DNA from: Oscillospiraceae bacterium
GTDB lineage: Bacteria > Bacillota > Clostridia > Christensenellales > QALW01
Reading direction: 5' to 3'
Length of the DNA stretch: 64,000 bases
Assembly: GCA_022009755.1 (NCBI GenBank)
Contig: CP091722.1
Span: forward strand, 1,124,001 to 1,188,000
Each line of letters begins with the position of its first letter. The first letter of the stretch is position 1. A program made the translations under genes and the position numbers. The notes under the pieces were generated by a model. That model was not told the DNA's origin. It was given only the letters and a program-made list of their open reading frames with translations, and did not search any database. Shown piece after piece: positions 36,592 through 54,400 of this stretch.

Positions 36592-37803
36592 TTACTTTAT
36601 GATCTTGGATACTACGCCGGAGCCTACCGTTCTGCCGCCCTCACGGATTGCAAAACGAAGTCCTTCCTCAATTGCGATAGGAGCAATCAGGTCGATCTCC
36701 ATCTCAATGTTGTCGCCCGGCATTACCATCTCCACACCCTCGGGCAGCTTTACTACGCCCGTTACATCGGTCGTGCGGAAATAGAACTGCGGACGGTAGC
36801 CGTTAAGGAACGGTGTATGACGGCCGCCCTCTTCCTTCTTAAGCACATATACCTGGCCTACGAAGTTCGTGTGAGGATTGATCGTGCCCGGCTTTGCAAG
36901 CACCTGGCCGCGCTCGATCTCGTTTCTCTGCACGCCGCGCAGCAGCAGTCCGATGTTGTCCCCTGCATACGCCTCGTCCAACAGCTTACGGAACATCTCT
37001 ACGCCGGTTACTACTACCTGTCTCTTCTCGTGCGTAAGTCCTACGATCTCTACGGTGTCCTGTACCTTTACCGTGCCTCTCTCCACTCTGCCCGTTGCCA
37101 CGGTGCCGCGGCCCGTTATGGAGAATATATCCTCGATAGGCATAAGGAACGGCTTGTCTACCGCTCTCTCGGGAGTCGGGATGAACTTGTCTACCGCATC
37201 CATCAGCTCGATGATCTTCGCGCACCACGGATCCGTCGTTACATCCGCTCCGTTCTGCACTGCCTCAAGAGCCTTCAGCGCACTGCCGCGAATAACCGGT
37301 ACTTCGTCGCCAGGGGAAGCTGTACTCGGTCAGCATCTCTCTGATCTCCATCTCTACCAGCTCAAGCAGCTCCTCATCGTCTACCATGTCCGTCTTGTTC
37401 ATGAATACTACGATGTAGGGCACGCCTACCTGACGCGCAAGCAGTATGTGCTCACGGGTCTGCGGCATCGGGCCGTCTGCTGCCGATACTACCAGTATTG
37501 CACCGTCCATCTGCGCCGCACCGGTGATCATGTTCTTTACATAGTCAGCGTGGCCGGGGCAGTCTACATGTGCATAGTGACGAGCATCCGTCTCATATTC
37601 TACATGTGCGGTGTTTATTGTAATTCCTCTTGCCTTCTCCTCAGGCGCCTTGTCAATTGCGTCATACGCCATTGCCTCAGCCTTGCCCAGCTTTGCAAGC
37701 ACTGTGGTGATTGCCGCGGTAAGAGTGGTCTTGCCATGGTCTACGTGACCGATGGTTCCGATATTAACGTGCGGCTTGCTTCTTTCGAATTTGCCTTTGC
37801 CAT
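36592..37803 (-). CDS. tuf: Elongation factor Tu (two frame breaks)
   Basis: Three frames join into a 403-residue EF-Tu if one G is added at 37794-37795 and one C is removed from the CCCC at 37313-37316. The true start is the ATG at 37803 with AGGAGG (MAKGKFERSKPHVNIGTIGHVD). G motifs: GHVDHGKTT, DCPGHADYV, NKTD. Domains II and III are intact to the end (VGSGVVSKIIK). EF-Tu brings aminoacyl-tRNA to the ribosome. It closes the rpsL-rpsG-fusA-tuf operon. As an essential gene it cannot tolerate these breaks, so they are sequence errors. Confidence 0.96.
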
Positions 37804-37823
37804 TTTATTTTCCTCCTGTTAAG

Positions 37824-39896
37824 TTATTTTGCGGCGATTTTCTCCGCGATATTCTTGGGTACTTCCTCGTAGTGGTCAAACTGCATGGTAAACTGTCCGC
37901 GGCCCTGTGTTCTGGAACGCAGGTCGTTGGAGTATGCAAACATCTCGCTCAGCGGAACCATTGCATGGATAACCTTGGCTCCGGCTCTGTCCTCCATGCC
38001 CTCCACGCGGCCGCGGCGGGAATTGAGGTTTCCGATGATATCGCCCATGTAGTCCTCGGGAACTACGACTTCAACCTTCATCACAGGCTCAAGCAGTACG
38101 GGATCCGCCTTGCGGGCAGCCTCCTTGAATGCCATAGAACCTGCTATCTTATATGCCATTTCCGAAGAGTCAACATCGTGGTAAGAACCGTCAAGCAGCG
38201 TTACCTTGAAGTCCACACATTCGTAGCCGGCCAGCACACCGGACTTGGCAGCCTCCTGAATACCGGCGTCAATAGGAGCAATGAACTCCTTGGGTATTGC
38301 GCCGCCCACGGTCTTATTCTCAAAGGAATAGCCCTGACCGGGTTCAACAGGCTCGATCTCAATAATACAGTGACCGTACTGTCCGTGACCGCCGGTCTGA
38401 CGGACATACTTGCCCTCCTGACGCACCTTCTTGCGGATGGTCTCGCGGTATGCAACCTGCGGCTTGCCCACGGTAGCCTCTACCTTGAACTCGCGCAGCA
38501 GACGGTCCACGATAATCTCCAGATGCAGCTCGCCCATACCGGCAATAATGGTCTGACCGGTTTCCTGATCAGTATAGGTCTTGAAGGTAGGATCCTCCTC
38601 GGCCAGCTTCACAAGAGCCATTGTCATCTTTTCCTGACCGGCCTTCGTCTTGGGCTCGATGGCAACCTGAATAACCGGATCCGGGAACACCATGGATTCA
38701 AGAATGATCTCATGGTTTTCATCGCACAGCGTGTCGCCGGTGGTGGTATCCTTAAGGCCCACAACCGCCGCTATATCGCCGGCGTAAACCTGATCGATCT
38801 CCTCGCGGTGGTTTGCATGCATCATCAGTATGCGTCCCATTCTCTCCCGCTTGCCCTTGGTGGAGTTATACACATAGGAGCCGGCGGTAAGAGTTCCGGA
38901 ATATACGCGGAAGAATGCCAGTTTTCCCACAAAGGGGTCGGTAGCAATCTTGAAGGCCAGCGCGGAGAACGGCTCGCTGTCGCTTGCGTGACGGTCCTCC
39001 TCAATATCGGTGCCCGGCAGTACGCCGCGAATAGCGGGAATGTCGGTAGGCGCAGGCATATAGTCCACAATAGCGTCCAGCAGCTTCTGCACGCCCTTAT
39101 TGCGGTAGGAAGTACCGCAGGTAACGGCGTTCATCTGGTTGGCGCAGGTGGCCTTGCGTATGCCGGCCTTGAGCTCCTCTATCGTAAGCTCCTCGCCCTC
39201 AAGATATTTCATCATCAGGTCCTCGTTGACCTCGCAGGAAGCAACATTCTCCACCATTTCATCATGGTATTTCTGCGCCTGCTCCTTCATGTCCTCGGGG
39301 ATGTCCGTGATGTCAATCTTCTCGCCGAGATCGTCAAGATAAATATACGCCTTCATCTCTACCAGGTCGATAATTCCTCTGAAGGAATCCTCGGCGCCGA
39401 TAGGCAGCTGTATCGGCACGGCGTTGGACTGCAGTCTGTCCTTCATCATGGATACCACGCGATAGAAATCCGCGCCCATTATATCCATTTTGTTAACATA
39501 TGCAAGCCGCGGAACACCGTAGGTGTCAGCCTGTCTCCAAACGGTCTCGCTCTGAGGCTCAACACCGCCCTTAGCGCAGAATACGCTTACCGCGCCGTCC
39601 AGCACGCGCAGAGATCTCTCAACCTCTACCGTGAAGTCAACGTGGCCGGGGGTGTCGATAATGTTTATACGGCAGCCCTTCCAGAAGGCGGTCGTTGCGG
39701 CGGAGGTAATGGTTATACCTCTTTCCTGCTCCTGAACCATCCAGTCCATGGTGGCAGTGCCGTCGTGCGTCTCGCCGATACGGTGAGTTTTGCCGGTGTA
39801 GTACAGAATACGCTCCGTAGTAGTGGTCTTACCGGCGTCAATGTGCGCCATAATACCGATATTACGGGTATTTTCCAATGAGTATTGTCTTGGCAA
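37824..39896 (-). CDS. fusA: Elongation factor G
   Basis: The 690-residue translocase is intact. The GTPase motifs are AHIDAGKTTTTERIL, the DTPGHVDF box and NKMDIMGAD, followed by domains II-V with the usual GRGQFTMQF end (SRTQGRGQFTMQFDHYEEVP). The start is a TTG with AAAGGAGGGCTGGAT upstream; no ATG fits. It lies 33 nt after rpsG and 20 nt before tuf in the classic str operon. Confidence 0.97.
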   Translation of the reverse strand: MPRQYSLENTRNIGIMAHIDAGKTTTTERILYYTGKTHRIGETHDGTATMDWMVQEQERGITITSAATTAFWKGCRINIIDTPGHVDFTVEVERSLRVLDGAVSVFCAKGGVEPQSETVWRQADTYGVPRLAYVNKMDIMGADFYRVVSMMKDRLQSNAVPIQLPIGAEDSFRGIIDLVEMKAYIYLDDLGEKIDITDIPEDMKEQAQKYHDEMVENVASCEVNEDLMMKYLEGEELTIEELKAGIRKATCANQMNAVTCGTSYRNKGVQKLLDAIVDYMPAPTDIPAIRGVLPGTDIEEDRHASDSEPFSALAFKIATDPFVGKLAFFRVYSGTLTAGSYVYNSTKGKRERMGRILMMHANHREEIDQVYAGDIAAVVGLKDTTTGDTLCDENHEIILESMVFPDPVIQVAIEPKTKAGQEKMTMALVKLAEEDPTFKTYTDQETGQTIIAGMGELHLEIIVDRLLREFKVEATVGKPQVAYRETIRKKVRQEGKYVRQTGGHGQYGHCIIEIEPVEPGQGYSFENKTVGGAIPKEFIAPIDAGIQEAAKSGVLAGYECVDFKVTLLDGSYHDVDSSEMAYKIAGSMAFKEAARKADPVLLEPVMKVEVVVPEDYMGDIIGNLNSRRGRVEGMEDRAGAKVIHAMVPLSEMFAYSNDLRSRTQGRGQFTMQFDHYEEVPKNIAEKIAAK

Positions 39897-39929
39897 ATCC
39901 AGCCCTCCTTTAGCTTATCAGGCAAAAGA

Positions 39930-40400
39930 CTACCAACGGTAGTGAGCAAACGCCTTGTTTGCCTCCGCCATCTTGTGTACGTCTTCTCTCTTCTTCACGC
40001 TGGCGCCGGTATTGTTTGCAGCGTCCATGATCTCGGCTGCAAGGCGTTCGCACATGGTGCGCTCGCTGCGCTTGCGCGTGAAAGTAACCAGCCAACGCAG
40101 GCCCAGGGTCTGCCGTCTGTCGGGGCGAACCTCAATCGGAACCTGATAGTTGGAACCGCCTACGCGGCGAGCCTTGGTCTCAAGCAGCGGCATGATGTTC
40201 TCCATCGCCTGATTGAAAACCTCGATAGCCTCGCGGCCGGTCTTTTCGTTTATTATATCAAAAGCATCATATACAATACGCTGTGCAACGCCCTTTTTGC
40301 CGTCGTACATAACCTGGTTGATAAGCTTTGTAACAACCTTGGATTTATACAGCGGATCGGGAAGCACATCGCGTTTGGGAACTCCACCTCTTCTGGGCAT
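39930..40400 (-). CDS. rpsG: Ribosomal protein uS7
   Basis: The 156-residue protein is intact and of normal length: MPRRGGVPKRDVLPDP at the start, the 16S-binding KARRVGGSNYQVPIEV loop, and the FAHYRW end. It nucleates assembly of the 30S head and is often the autoregulator of its operon. AGGAGGT precedes the ATG. Third gene of the str operon. Confidence 0.97.
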   Translation of the reverse strand: MPRRGGVPKRDVLPDPLYKSKVVTKLINQVMYDGKKGVAQRIVYDAFDIINEKTGREAIEVFNQAMENIMPLLETKARRVGGSNYQVPIEVRPDRRQTLGLRWLVTFTRKRSERTMCERLAAEIMDAANNTGASVKKREDVHKMAEANKAFAHYRW

Positions 40401-40513
40401 AGTTCTAACCTCCTCGAATTTCAGAAAAAGAAATACAATTCAAAATAAACAGGCATCGCCCCGCAGCATACGGGACTGGATCCCCTCAAAGCACGCCTTC
40501 CAGCGGAGAAAGC

Positions 40514-40888
40514 TTACTTCTTGGGTCTCTTTGCACCGTATTTACTTCTGGCCTGCATTCTCTTTGCAACGCCGGCTGTATCCAAAGTGCCGCGAATAAT
40601 ATGATATCTTACACCAGGCAGGTCCTTAACTCTTCCGCCGCGGATAAGCACCACGGAGTGCTCCTGCAGATTGTGTCCGATACCGGGAATGTAGCAGGTA
40701 CCCTCCATGCCGTTTACCAGTCTTACCCTGGCAACCTTACGCAGTGCGGAGTTAGGCTTTTTAGGAGTCATCGTCTTCACATTCAGGCACACGCCTCTCT
40801 TCTGAGGGCACTCCTGAAGAATAGGAGCCGAAGACTTATATTTAGCCTGCTGTCTGCCGTTCTTGATCAATTGGTTGATAGTTGGCAT
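40514..40888 (-). CDS. rpsL: Ribosomal protein uS12
   Basis: The 124-residue protein is intact. The decoding loops TPKKPNSALRKVARVRL and GGRVKDLPGVRYH keep the wild-type Lys residues at which streptomycin-resistance substitutions occur, so no such substitution is present. GGAGGT upstream. The gap of 113 nt to rpsG is larger than elsewhere in the operon. Confidence 0.97.
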   Translation of the reverse strand: MPTINQLIKNGRQQAKYKSSAPILQECPQKRGVCLNVKTMTPKKPNSALRKVARVRLVNGMEGTCYIPGIGHNLQEHSVVLIRGGRVKDLPGVRYHIIRGTLDTAGVAKRMQARSKYGAKRPKK

Positions 40889-40953
40889 TTACCACTTACC
40901 TCCTTTCGTGATCTGTAAATAGTATATAACTTTCTCGCAACCCATTGAGAAAA

Positions 40954-41202
40954 TTAGCGAAAATTATTGAGCACGGCGCACGCCGCACAGCCCACCGCTA
41001 TGCCGCATAAGCGCCCCAGCTCCTTCATGGAATCAGCCCTTTTCACCTCAACGCCGTAAACAGCGCAAAGCGCAGAGATACGGCTTTTAACCCTTTCCTC
41101 CGCGTCCTGTGCCAAAAGCACATATGCTGCATTACCCGCTTCCACCGCGCGCTCGGTCTGCCTTGTTCCCGCTGCGTGCGGCACGCTCCTGAGGCTGTCC
41201 AT
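40954..41202 (-). CDS. L7Ae-family RNA-binding protein (YbxF-like)
   Basis: The 82-residue protein matches the short bacterial L7Ae/L30e relatives that bind kink-turn RNA: TRQTERAVEAGNAAYVLLAQDAEE, then VEVKRADSMKELGRLCGIAVGCAACAVL. Its place just before rpsL, behind the str-operon promoter, is the same as in Bacillus. The start at 41202 has AGAGGT upstream; the frame could be read from further out, but that part is not conserved. Confidence 0.88.
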   Translation of the reverse strand: MDSLRSVPHAAGTRQTERAVEAGNAAYVLLAQDAEERVKSRISALCAVYGVEVKRADSMKELGRLCGIAVGCAACAVLNNFR

Positions 41203-41261
41203 CACAAAATACCTCTGCTTTGCCGGAATTAACCAACATAAGCTAATATCCAACATCGCAT

Positions 41262-41291
41262 ATAATATCATTCCGGGGGCTATAATGTCAA
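41262..41291 (-). promoter_or_regulatory. Promoter of the str operon
   Basis: TTGACA (41286-41291), 18 nt, TATTAT (41262-41267) on the minus strand, about 55 nt before the L7Ae-like gene. Confidence 0.75.
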
Positions 41292-41332
41292 TCGTTTCCG
41301 GCTATGCCCCCGCATTTTTGCAAAATGTTCGT

Positions 41333-41370
41333 AAAAAAGCCGTCTCTGCGGCATGCACGCATGCCGCAGA
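41333..41370 (-). terminator. Terminator of the rpoB-rpoC operon
   Basis: TCTGCGGCATGC, GT, GCATGCCGCAGA: 12-bp perfect stem, then GACGGCTTTTTT on the minus strand, 30 nt past the rpoC stop. Confidence 0.85.
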
Positions 41371-41400
41371 GCAAGCTTTATCATCTTTTATCGTCCGCCC

Positions 41401-45015
<3,615 letters not shown>

Positions 45016-45042
45016 GGGGTAATCTCTCCCTTCAATTTTTTA

Positions 45043-49140
<4,098 letters not shown>

Positions 49141-49316
49141 ACATTCACTCTCCCGTATAACATACTGCCTTACAGTGTAAGAAAACGCATTTTGTCAAAA
49201 CCGCTTGATATTTTCCCGTTTGTGTGGTAAAAATATTTAAGCCGAAGGACAAAACGCCCCTTTCCCCATGGCATGTAAGATATTACTCCCCACATTACCC
49301 TATAATGCAATTGTAA

Positions 49317-49345
49317 ATTATATCAAAAAGCAGCCGCCGTGTCAA
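49317..49345 (-). promoter_or_regulatory. Promoter of rpoB-rpoC
   Basis: Perfect TTGACA (49340-49345), 17 nt, TATAAT (49317-49322), giving a leader of about 170 nt. Confidence 0.88.
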
Positions 49346-49436
49346 GAAGAAGCTGACCTTTTCCGCCGTAAATTCCTTTATATTTTCGTTCTTTTGCTGT
49401 GAAACCGTCCGCATAATGCTTAACCCCCGCATATAT

Positions 49437-49467
49437 CAAAAGCCGCGAATCTCTTCGCGGCTTTTTT
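49437..49467. terminator. Terminator after the lipoprotein gene
   Basis: AAAAGCCGCGAA, GAGA loop, TTCGCGGCTTTT: a perfect stem that works on both strands, 11 nt from the stop at 49478. Confidence 0.9.
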
Positions 49468-49477
49468 GCCCCCGCCC

Positions 49478-50410
49478 CTACTGCGGCAGGTCAAGCGGGT
49501 TTATCTCGCAGTTTACCTCTCTGTTAAAATCATCCTTGTACACATATCCGTCAATATACTCTATGCTGCTTATAATCATATCGCCGTCGTCCTCCGTAGG
49601 TATGTATCTTATTATCACAAGCCCGTCCTTAACATAATGGATCGAGCCCACCTGCGATACCACCCCGCGCGTACTGTCCACCGTTGCATAGCTGTAATCG
49701 GTATCCCACGCGCCCTTGAAACTCTGTGCATAATACTCCGCCAACGGTTCTATCTGCTGCACCTTTTTTATGGAGTCTCCAATCTTTAGCCCCTCAAAAT
49801 CCTTCTTGTCGCGCACCTTATTCATAAGTATCGGATATCCGGCCGTGCAGTAATAATCGTTTACGGCTTTATCACAGAACGCATAATATCTCGCGCCGTC
49901 TTCAACCTCAAATACAAAATACGCTCTGTCTCCGCTTGTGCGTACAGCAGTCGGATATAATCTCCATATGTAAATTGCCAAGCCGTTTTCATATTTTATG
50001 CCGCTGGTTCTTTCAAAAGCTCCCACACTTCTTCCCAAACCGGTTAGCAACGAGCCTTCTTTTATTGTCCTTACGGGAATATTTTCAAGCGCTTTATTTG
50101 CATCACTTACACCTATTTTATTAAACAAGTCACTTATATCCGCCGCTATCCTCTCACCTTCACCCCACGGCTCGTATTTAAGGCATTTTTCAACGAATTC
50201 ATCCAATGCGGGATTGCTCTCCTCCGGCGAGGTTGGCTTCCACGGAGAATCGGTATTTATAAGTGGCTTGTTTGTCTCGGTAACCCCTGCCGTTACGGTA
50301 TCCTTCGTTTCCGTTACCCCTGCCGTCGCGCTTGACGACGGGTTTGTGTCGCACCCTATCAAGCCTATTGCAAACAGCACCGCCGCAGCAAAACACAATG
50401 CTTTTTTCAT
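49478..50410 (-). CDS. Predicted lipoprotein, paralogue A
   Basis: The 310-residue protein has a lipoprotein signal ending IGLIGC (Cys20), then a Ser/Thr-rich stretch with TAGVTET twice. The soluble domain shows an AxFVFEV strand motif, an ILMNKVRDKKDFEGLKIGDS helix and, at the end, EVNCEINPLDLPQ. Unknown function; the helix-strand pattern resembles small beta-barrel or BLIP-like domains but I cannot confirm it. The adjacent gene is a paralogue with the same signal and the same last 13 residues. GGGAGGG precedes the ATG. Confidence 0.75.
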   Translation of the reverse strand: MKKALCFAAAVLFAIGLIGCDTNPSSSATAGVTETKDTVTAGVTETNKPLINTDSPWKPTSPEESNPALDEFVEKCLKYEPWGEGERIAADISDLFNKIGVSDANKALENIPVRTIKEGSLLTGLGRSVGAFERTSGIKYENGLAIYIWRLYPTAVRTSGDRAYFVFEVEDGARYYAFCDKAVNDYYCTAGYPILMNKVRDKKDFEGLKIGDSIKKVQQIEPLAEYYAQSFKGAWDTDYSYATVDSTRGVVSQVGSIHYVKDGLVIIRYIPTEDDGDMIISSIEYIDGYVYKDDFNREVNCEINPLDLPQ

Positions 50411-50446
50411 TTTTTTGCCCTCCCTTTGTTGACTGCTTCTGTCCTT

Positions 50447-51340
50447 TTACTGCGGCAGGTCCAGCGGGTTTATCTCGCAGTTTACCTCAACCTCTTTATT
50501 CAAAAGAAATTTGTCGGTATACTTATATCCCTTAATCAGCTCTATATCATTTATAATATAATCCGTGCCGTCTTGATTAAGCTTATATTCAATAATTGCA
50601 AGCCCATCCTCAAGATAATGTACGGAATGCCCGTTTGTGCTCTTCCAATCAATAAAGCGTTCCCTGTAAAAGCTTGTAACCGAATCTGTTTCCTCAACCT
50701 TTAAGATTGAATCGCCCGTTTTCAGCGCTTCAAATTCCGCGCGCGTATGCACCTTATTTATAAGCAAGGGGTAGCCTATATGCCCCAAGCTCATATTCGG
50801 AAGCTTTTTTTCTATCGAATTATCATAAAACAAATAATACCTTATCCCCTCCTTTACATCAAACACGCAATAAGCTCTTTCTCCGTCCCCTCTTACTGCA
50901 GTGTGATAAAGCTCTTTGAACTCCGACCCCTTATTATAGCTCCACGACGACCATTCCGACCATTGTATAATCTGCCCCAAGCTATTTGCTATTTTATCTT
51001 TATCAATTGTGGGTATATTGGCAAGAGCAACATCGGCATTATCCTGCTTAATTTTTTCTATAAGCTCTATTTGCGCTTTTTGATGTTTCATAATATTCAA
51101 ATTTTTTTCTTGAATTTTAATAAATTCATCAAGTGCAGCCTTGGTTTTTTCCAGCATCTCCGCCGCCTCCTGCGTAGGAACGGTATTTGTCGGCGTCTTT
51201 GCCGTCTCGGTAACCCCTGCCGTTACGGTATCTTTCGTTTCCGTTATCCCTGCCGTTGAGCTTGACGACGGACCCGTGTCGCATCCTGTCAAGCCTATTG
51301 TAAACAGCACCGCCGCAGCTAAACACAATGCTTTTTTCAT
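50447..51340 (-). CDS. Predicted lipoprotein, paralogue B
   Basis: The 297-residue protein is the tandem paralogue of the gene at 49478: nearly the same signal (Cys20 in IGLTGC), TAGITET/TAGVTET repeats, a coiled-coil-like charged stretch (residues 55-95), then the shared domain with LLINKVHTRAEFEALKTGDS and the same 13 C-terminal residues. The start at 51340 (MKKALC) has GGGAGGG; an upstream extension is unlikely. Function unknown. The duplication with a diverged middle suggests selection at the cell surface or different ligands. Confidence 0.75.
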   Translation of the reverse strand: MKKALCLAAAVLFTIGLTGCDTGPSSSSTAGITETKDTVTAGVTETAKTPTNTVPTQEAAEMLEKTKAALDEFIKIQEKNLNIMKHQKAQIELIEKIKQDNADVALANIPTIDKDKIANSLGQIIQWSEWSSWSYNKGSEFKELYHTAVRGDGERAYCVFDVKEGIRYYLFYDNSIEKKLPNMSLGHIGYPLLINKVHTRAEFEALKTGDSILKVEETDSVTSFYRERFIDWKSTNGHSVHYLEDGLAIIEYKLNQDGTDYIINDIELIKGYKYTDKFLLNKEVEVNCEINPLDLPQ

Positions 51341-51409
51341 TTTTTGTCCCTCCCTTTTGCATACCATCTACAATAAATATACTGCAAAAATACATTTCTA
51401 TGCACAGTA

Positions 51410-53309
51410 TCACCAATTATAGTTCCTGACATCTCTTACCTTATAATAGACCGGCTCGCTGTTGTACGCGCATTTGACGATTCTTTCAACACCGTAGATA
51501 TCTGTATATTTAAGTTCAATCTCCCATGGCGAAGCTGCCGGATCTGTTCCGTACGACCCGATATGCAGCTTTGAAGGCGTTTGCCCCGGCTTATCCGCCC
51601 ATTCGCCGGTCGATGTTTCATACCACCAATGATAATCATAAAACTGCAATGCATCATCAAAAATGCCGTTTCCATTGCCATCGTAAAATCCGACGCGCAA
51701 AACCACCTTATACCAGCCCTCTTCAATGGGCGTGTCATAAGAGTCTATTCTGTAATAATTAGGAATACCATCAATATTCAAATGTTCGTTCATCCACAGC
51801 TCGGATTTTTCCCGAACCGTTTCCAGTATTTCGGCGGTATTCTTGCCTATTAAAGCATTAGTACTCAAACCCAAGTCGACGCCCTTAATAAACGCATTAT
51901 ACTCCAACGCATAGCCCATGCAATTTACATATTCGGTTGTAACCGATTGATACGGTCTTGAGCCATAATAGTATGTAATGCGCAGCTCCGGCTTGTTCGG
52001 AGAATCCGCTTCGGAAGAATAATACTTCGTTTTTTTGTTTGCGTTACCCTCTGTCTCTTCCTTAAGTGCAAAGCCGTGGTTTTCGTATCTGCCGCTAAGC
52101 CAGCTTGTAACTATGTCCTTAACATCTATACGGTACCAATCCCCCGCATAATGCACAGCTTCGGAGCTGACCGTTGTATAGCTGAAATTAGGTTGACTTC
52201 CCCATGTGATTTTTGTAGGGTCCCAATTGCGGAATATGCGATGCGCCCTCACGGTAGGCGCTGCGTAGTCTCTCTTCTTAATGCTTATCTTCGCCTCTAC
52301 CACACTCCAAGAGGCTATGTTCTCCGGCAAATCAAACTTTATAAATGTGCGCATTGCATTGTTTCCGAGCTTGCCGCCCGTCCACAAGCTGGCGTGCGAA
52401 TAGTAGTTTGAATTTGAATACTGCTCGTCAACGCAAGTGTCCATTGTTTTTGCAGTGCCGGTAACCATCGTTGTCGGGTCCACAATCACCGGATACGCAG
52501 TATTCTCATCCTCCAAAAATTCCTCGTCAACCGTCACGGTAAGAGTGACGCTTGTGCCGTTTATTTCCGCTTCATATTCAACCGCGTCGGTCATCCTGCC
52601 GTTTGCGTCCTCAGCATACATGGGCGCAAATCTGAATATTACCTCGTTTTGAGCATTCTTAAAATATAATCCCTCGGTATCATGAACCGGGATTAAATTC
52701 TCCGTATTTATCTCAAATGTTATCTTTCTGTCCGACTCTCTTGTTTTTAATACTATATCCTCCTTAAGCTCTCCGGAATGAACCGTATATGCAACATCCA
52801 CACCGTACGCCGCATTTAAGTACACCACGGAGCGCGTATCATTGGCAATATTGTTGTCAGCCTGCGAATTAAGCTGCGATGAACGCATTATCGGGTTATA
52901 TTCCGCGCCCGGAACATAAAAGCTTAATTTATACTCGCCCTTTTGCAGCATAACCGCGCCGTTTGCTCCCAAGTGCTCGCCGAAATACATTCCACGAATT
53001 TGCAGTACTCTTATAGCTGAAAGTCTCATTCTCCGCACATTGCTTTACGGAGTTGTCTATTTCCTCATAGCGTCCTGTTGCGGAATTATAATAGTGTATA
53101 GGTTCCGCATATGCAACATATTCCCTTTTGCCGTCGCTAAGCATGTATACCTTGCTTTTTTCGGTTCGCAGTTCAACAAGCTCTTCAATAGCCGTTTCCT
53201 CACGCAGTGCGCCATCGTAGATTTCTGCCGCAGATACCGATGAAAATATCAACAGCATAATCATTACCAGTGCCGCAAGTGCCTTGAAACCGTTCTTCTT
53301 TTGCTTCAT
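51410..53309 (-). CDS. Secreted DNRLRE-domain protein with Cys/His C-terminal domain (one frame break)
   Basis: Two frames join into a protein of about 632 residues if one T is removed at 52983-52985. A signal peptide (ALVMIMLLIFSSVSAAE) is followed by an N-terminal region seen in RHS-type secreted proteins (YAEPIHYYNSATGRYEEID). A DNRLRE domain follows (TFIKFDLPENIASWSVVEAKISI, then WGSQPNF and GFALKEE). The C-terminal domain contains NCMGYALEYN and YDYHWWYETSTGEW, spaced like the Cys and His of papain-like enzymes, but not proven. ATG at 53309 with GGAG. No RHS repeats follow, so it is complete as it stands. Confidence 0.75.
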
Positions 53310-53360
53310 GCCGTTCACTCCTCATTTATTATTTTTATGCAGCAAACAGGCTGCACAAAT

Positions 53361-53389
53361 ATACTACCATATTTTTCAGGCACATTCAA
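53361..53389 (-). promoter_or_regulatory. Promoter of the DNRLRE-domain gene
   Basis: TTGAAT (53384-53389), 17 nt, TAGTAT (53361-53366) on the minus strand, 50 nt before the ATG. Confidence 0.6.
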
Positions 53390-53544
53390 TAGTGTTTTTG
53401 CATTATTTTATATTTATTTTCCAAAAAACAGTTTTTCCGCATGCAAAACAGCTTTTTGTATAATAATGCAAAAGCGCCGTCTTATCCGCATTTCTCATCA
53501 CACCGCAAAATCCTTTTTCCCCCGCTTCTTTATCCGCACCGCCG

Positions 53545-54315
53545 TCAGCTCTGCGTTATAAATTCCTTCACCACCGCGGCGCATTCCCTTATGTACCGCA
53601 CCGGCGCCTCATACCATGCAAGCCCCGCATGAATATGCCGGCACTCAAGCCCCGCACGCTCCGCCTGCCTCTGCGCCCTGTAAACATGGTATCCGCTTGT
53701 TATTATCACCGTATCGTATGCTTCCCCTCCGAAATACTCATCCAGTATTCTCTTGGAATTCACCATGTTCTCCCTCGTCGAAGCCGAGTCCTCCTCCTTC
53801 AGTATCCTCTCCTTCTCTATTCCCGCCTCAACAAGATATCGCTCCATCGCCAGCGCCTCCGTTATGCTCTCCTGCGGCCCCTGCCCGCCGGATACCACCA
53901 CCACGGCCTCCCTGTTTTTCCGGCAGTATTCCGCCGCCGCCGCAAGTCGCCGCTCCAGCTGTCCGCTCACCCTCTCGCCGTTTATGCCCGCTCCCGGCAC
54001 AATAACCGCCCTTTCCGTCCCCGCTGCATTGTCTGCGCCCCCGTAAAGGGCAATAAAGCCCGATAATCCGAATATAAATATCATCACCGCCGCCGCTGCC
54101 CACAGAACCGCGCGGAACACGGCATATTTCCTCCACCCTGCATAAAGCGCTCCCGCCGCCGTCAATGCTCCGCCCAGCAGCAGCACCATCACAATGCCCG
54201 AATTAAAATTCATCAAAAACGCCGTAACTATCCCGTAAAGCAGCACGATAATGCCCGATGCCGTGCATACCGCCCCTACCGTCTTTCCTCTGCCCGCCTC
54301 TTTTCTCTCCTCCAT
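53545..54315 (-). CDS. YdcF/SanA-family (DUF218) membrane protein
   Basis: The 256-residue protein has three N-terminal membrane helices and a C-terminal DUF218 domain with RAVIVPGAGINGERVSGQLERRL, VVVSGGQGPQESITEA, the DSASTRENM region and the ITSGYHVYRAQRQA helix. The family includes SanA/ElyC, involved in envelope barrier and peptidoglycan precursor handling in E. coli. The substrate here is unknown. Single gene on the minus strand between a secreted and a lipoprotein gene. Confidence 0.85.
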   Translation of the reverse strand: MEERKEAGRGKTVGAVCTASGIIVLLYGIVTAFLMNFNSGIVMVLLLGGALTAAGALYAGWRKYAVFRAVLWAAAAVMIFIFGLSGFIALYGGADNAAGTERAVIVPGAGINGERVSGQLERRLAAAAEYCRKNREAVVVVSGGQGPQESITEALAMERYLVEAGIEKERILKEEDSASTRENMVNSKRILDEYFGGEAYDTVIITSGYHVYRAQRQAERAGLECRHIHAGLAWYEAPVRYIRECAAVVKEFITQS

Positions 54316-54400
54316 ACCCTAAAATCCTCCCCGCGCCGTTTCTCTCCCGTGCATATCCGCCGTTCACGGCCGTCATATCGGCATCAGGCGTGCGTTTATT

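Noticed and set aside
37752..39881. A 709-codon plus-strand frame opposite fusA
   Set aside because: Shadow of fusA in the opposite strand; no start signal and no recognisable domain.
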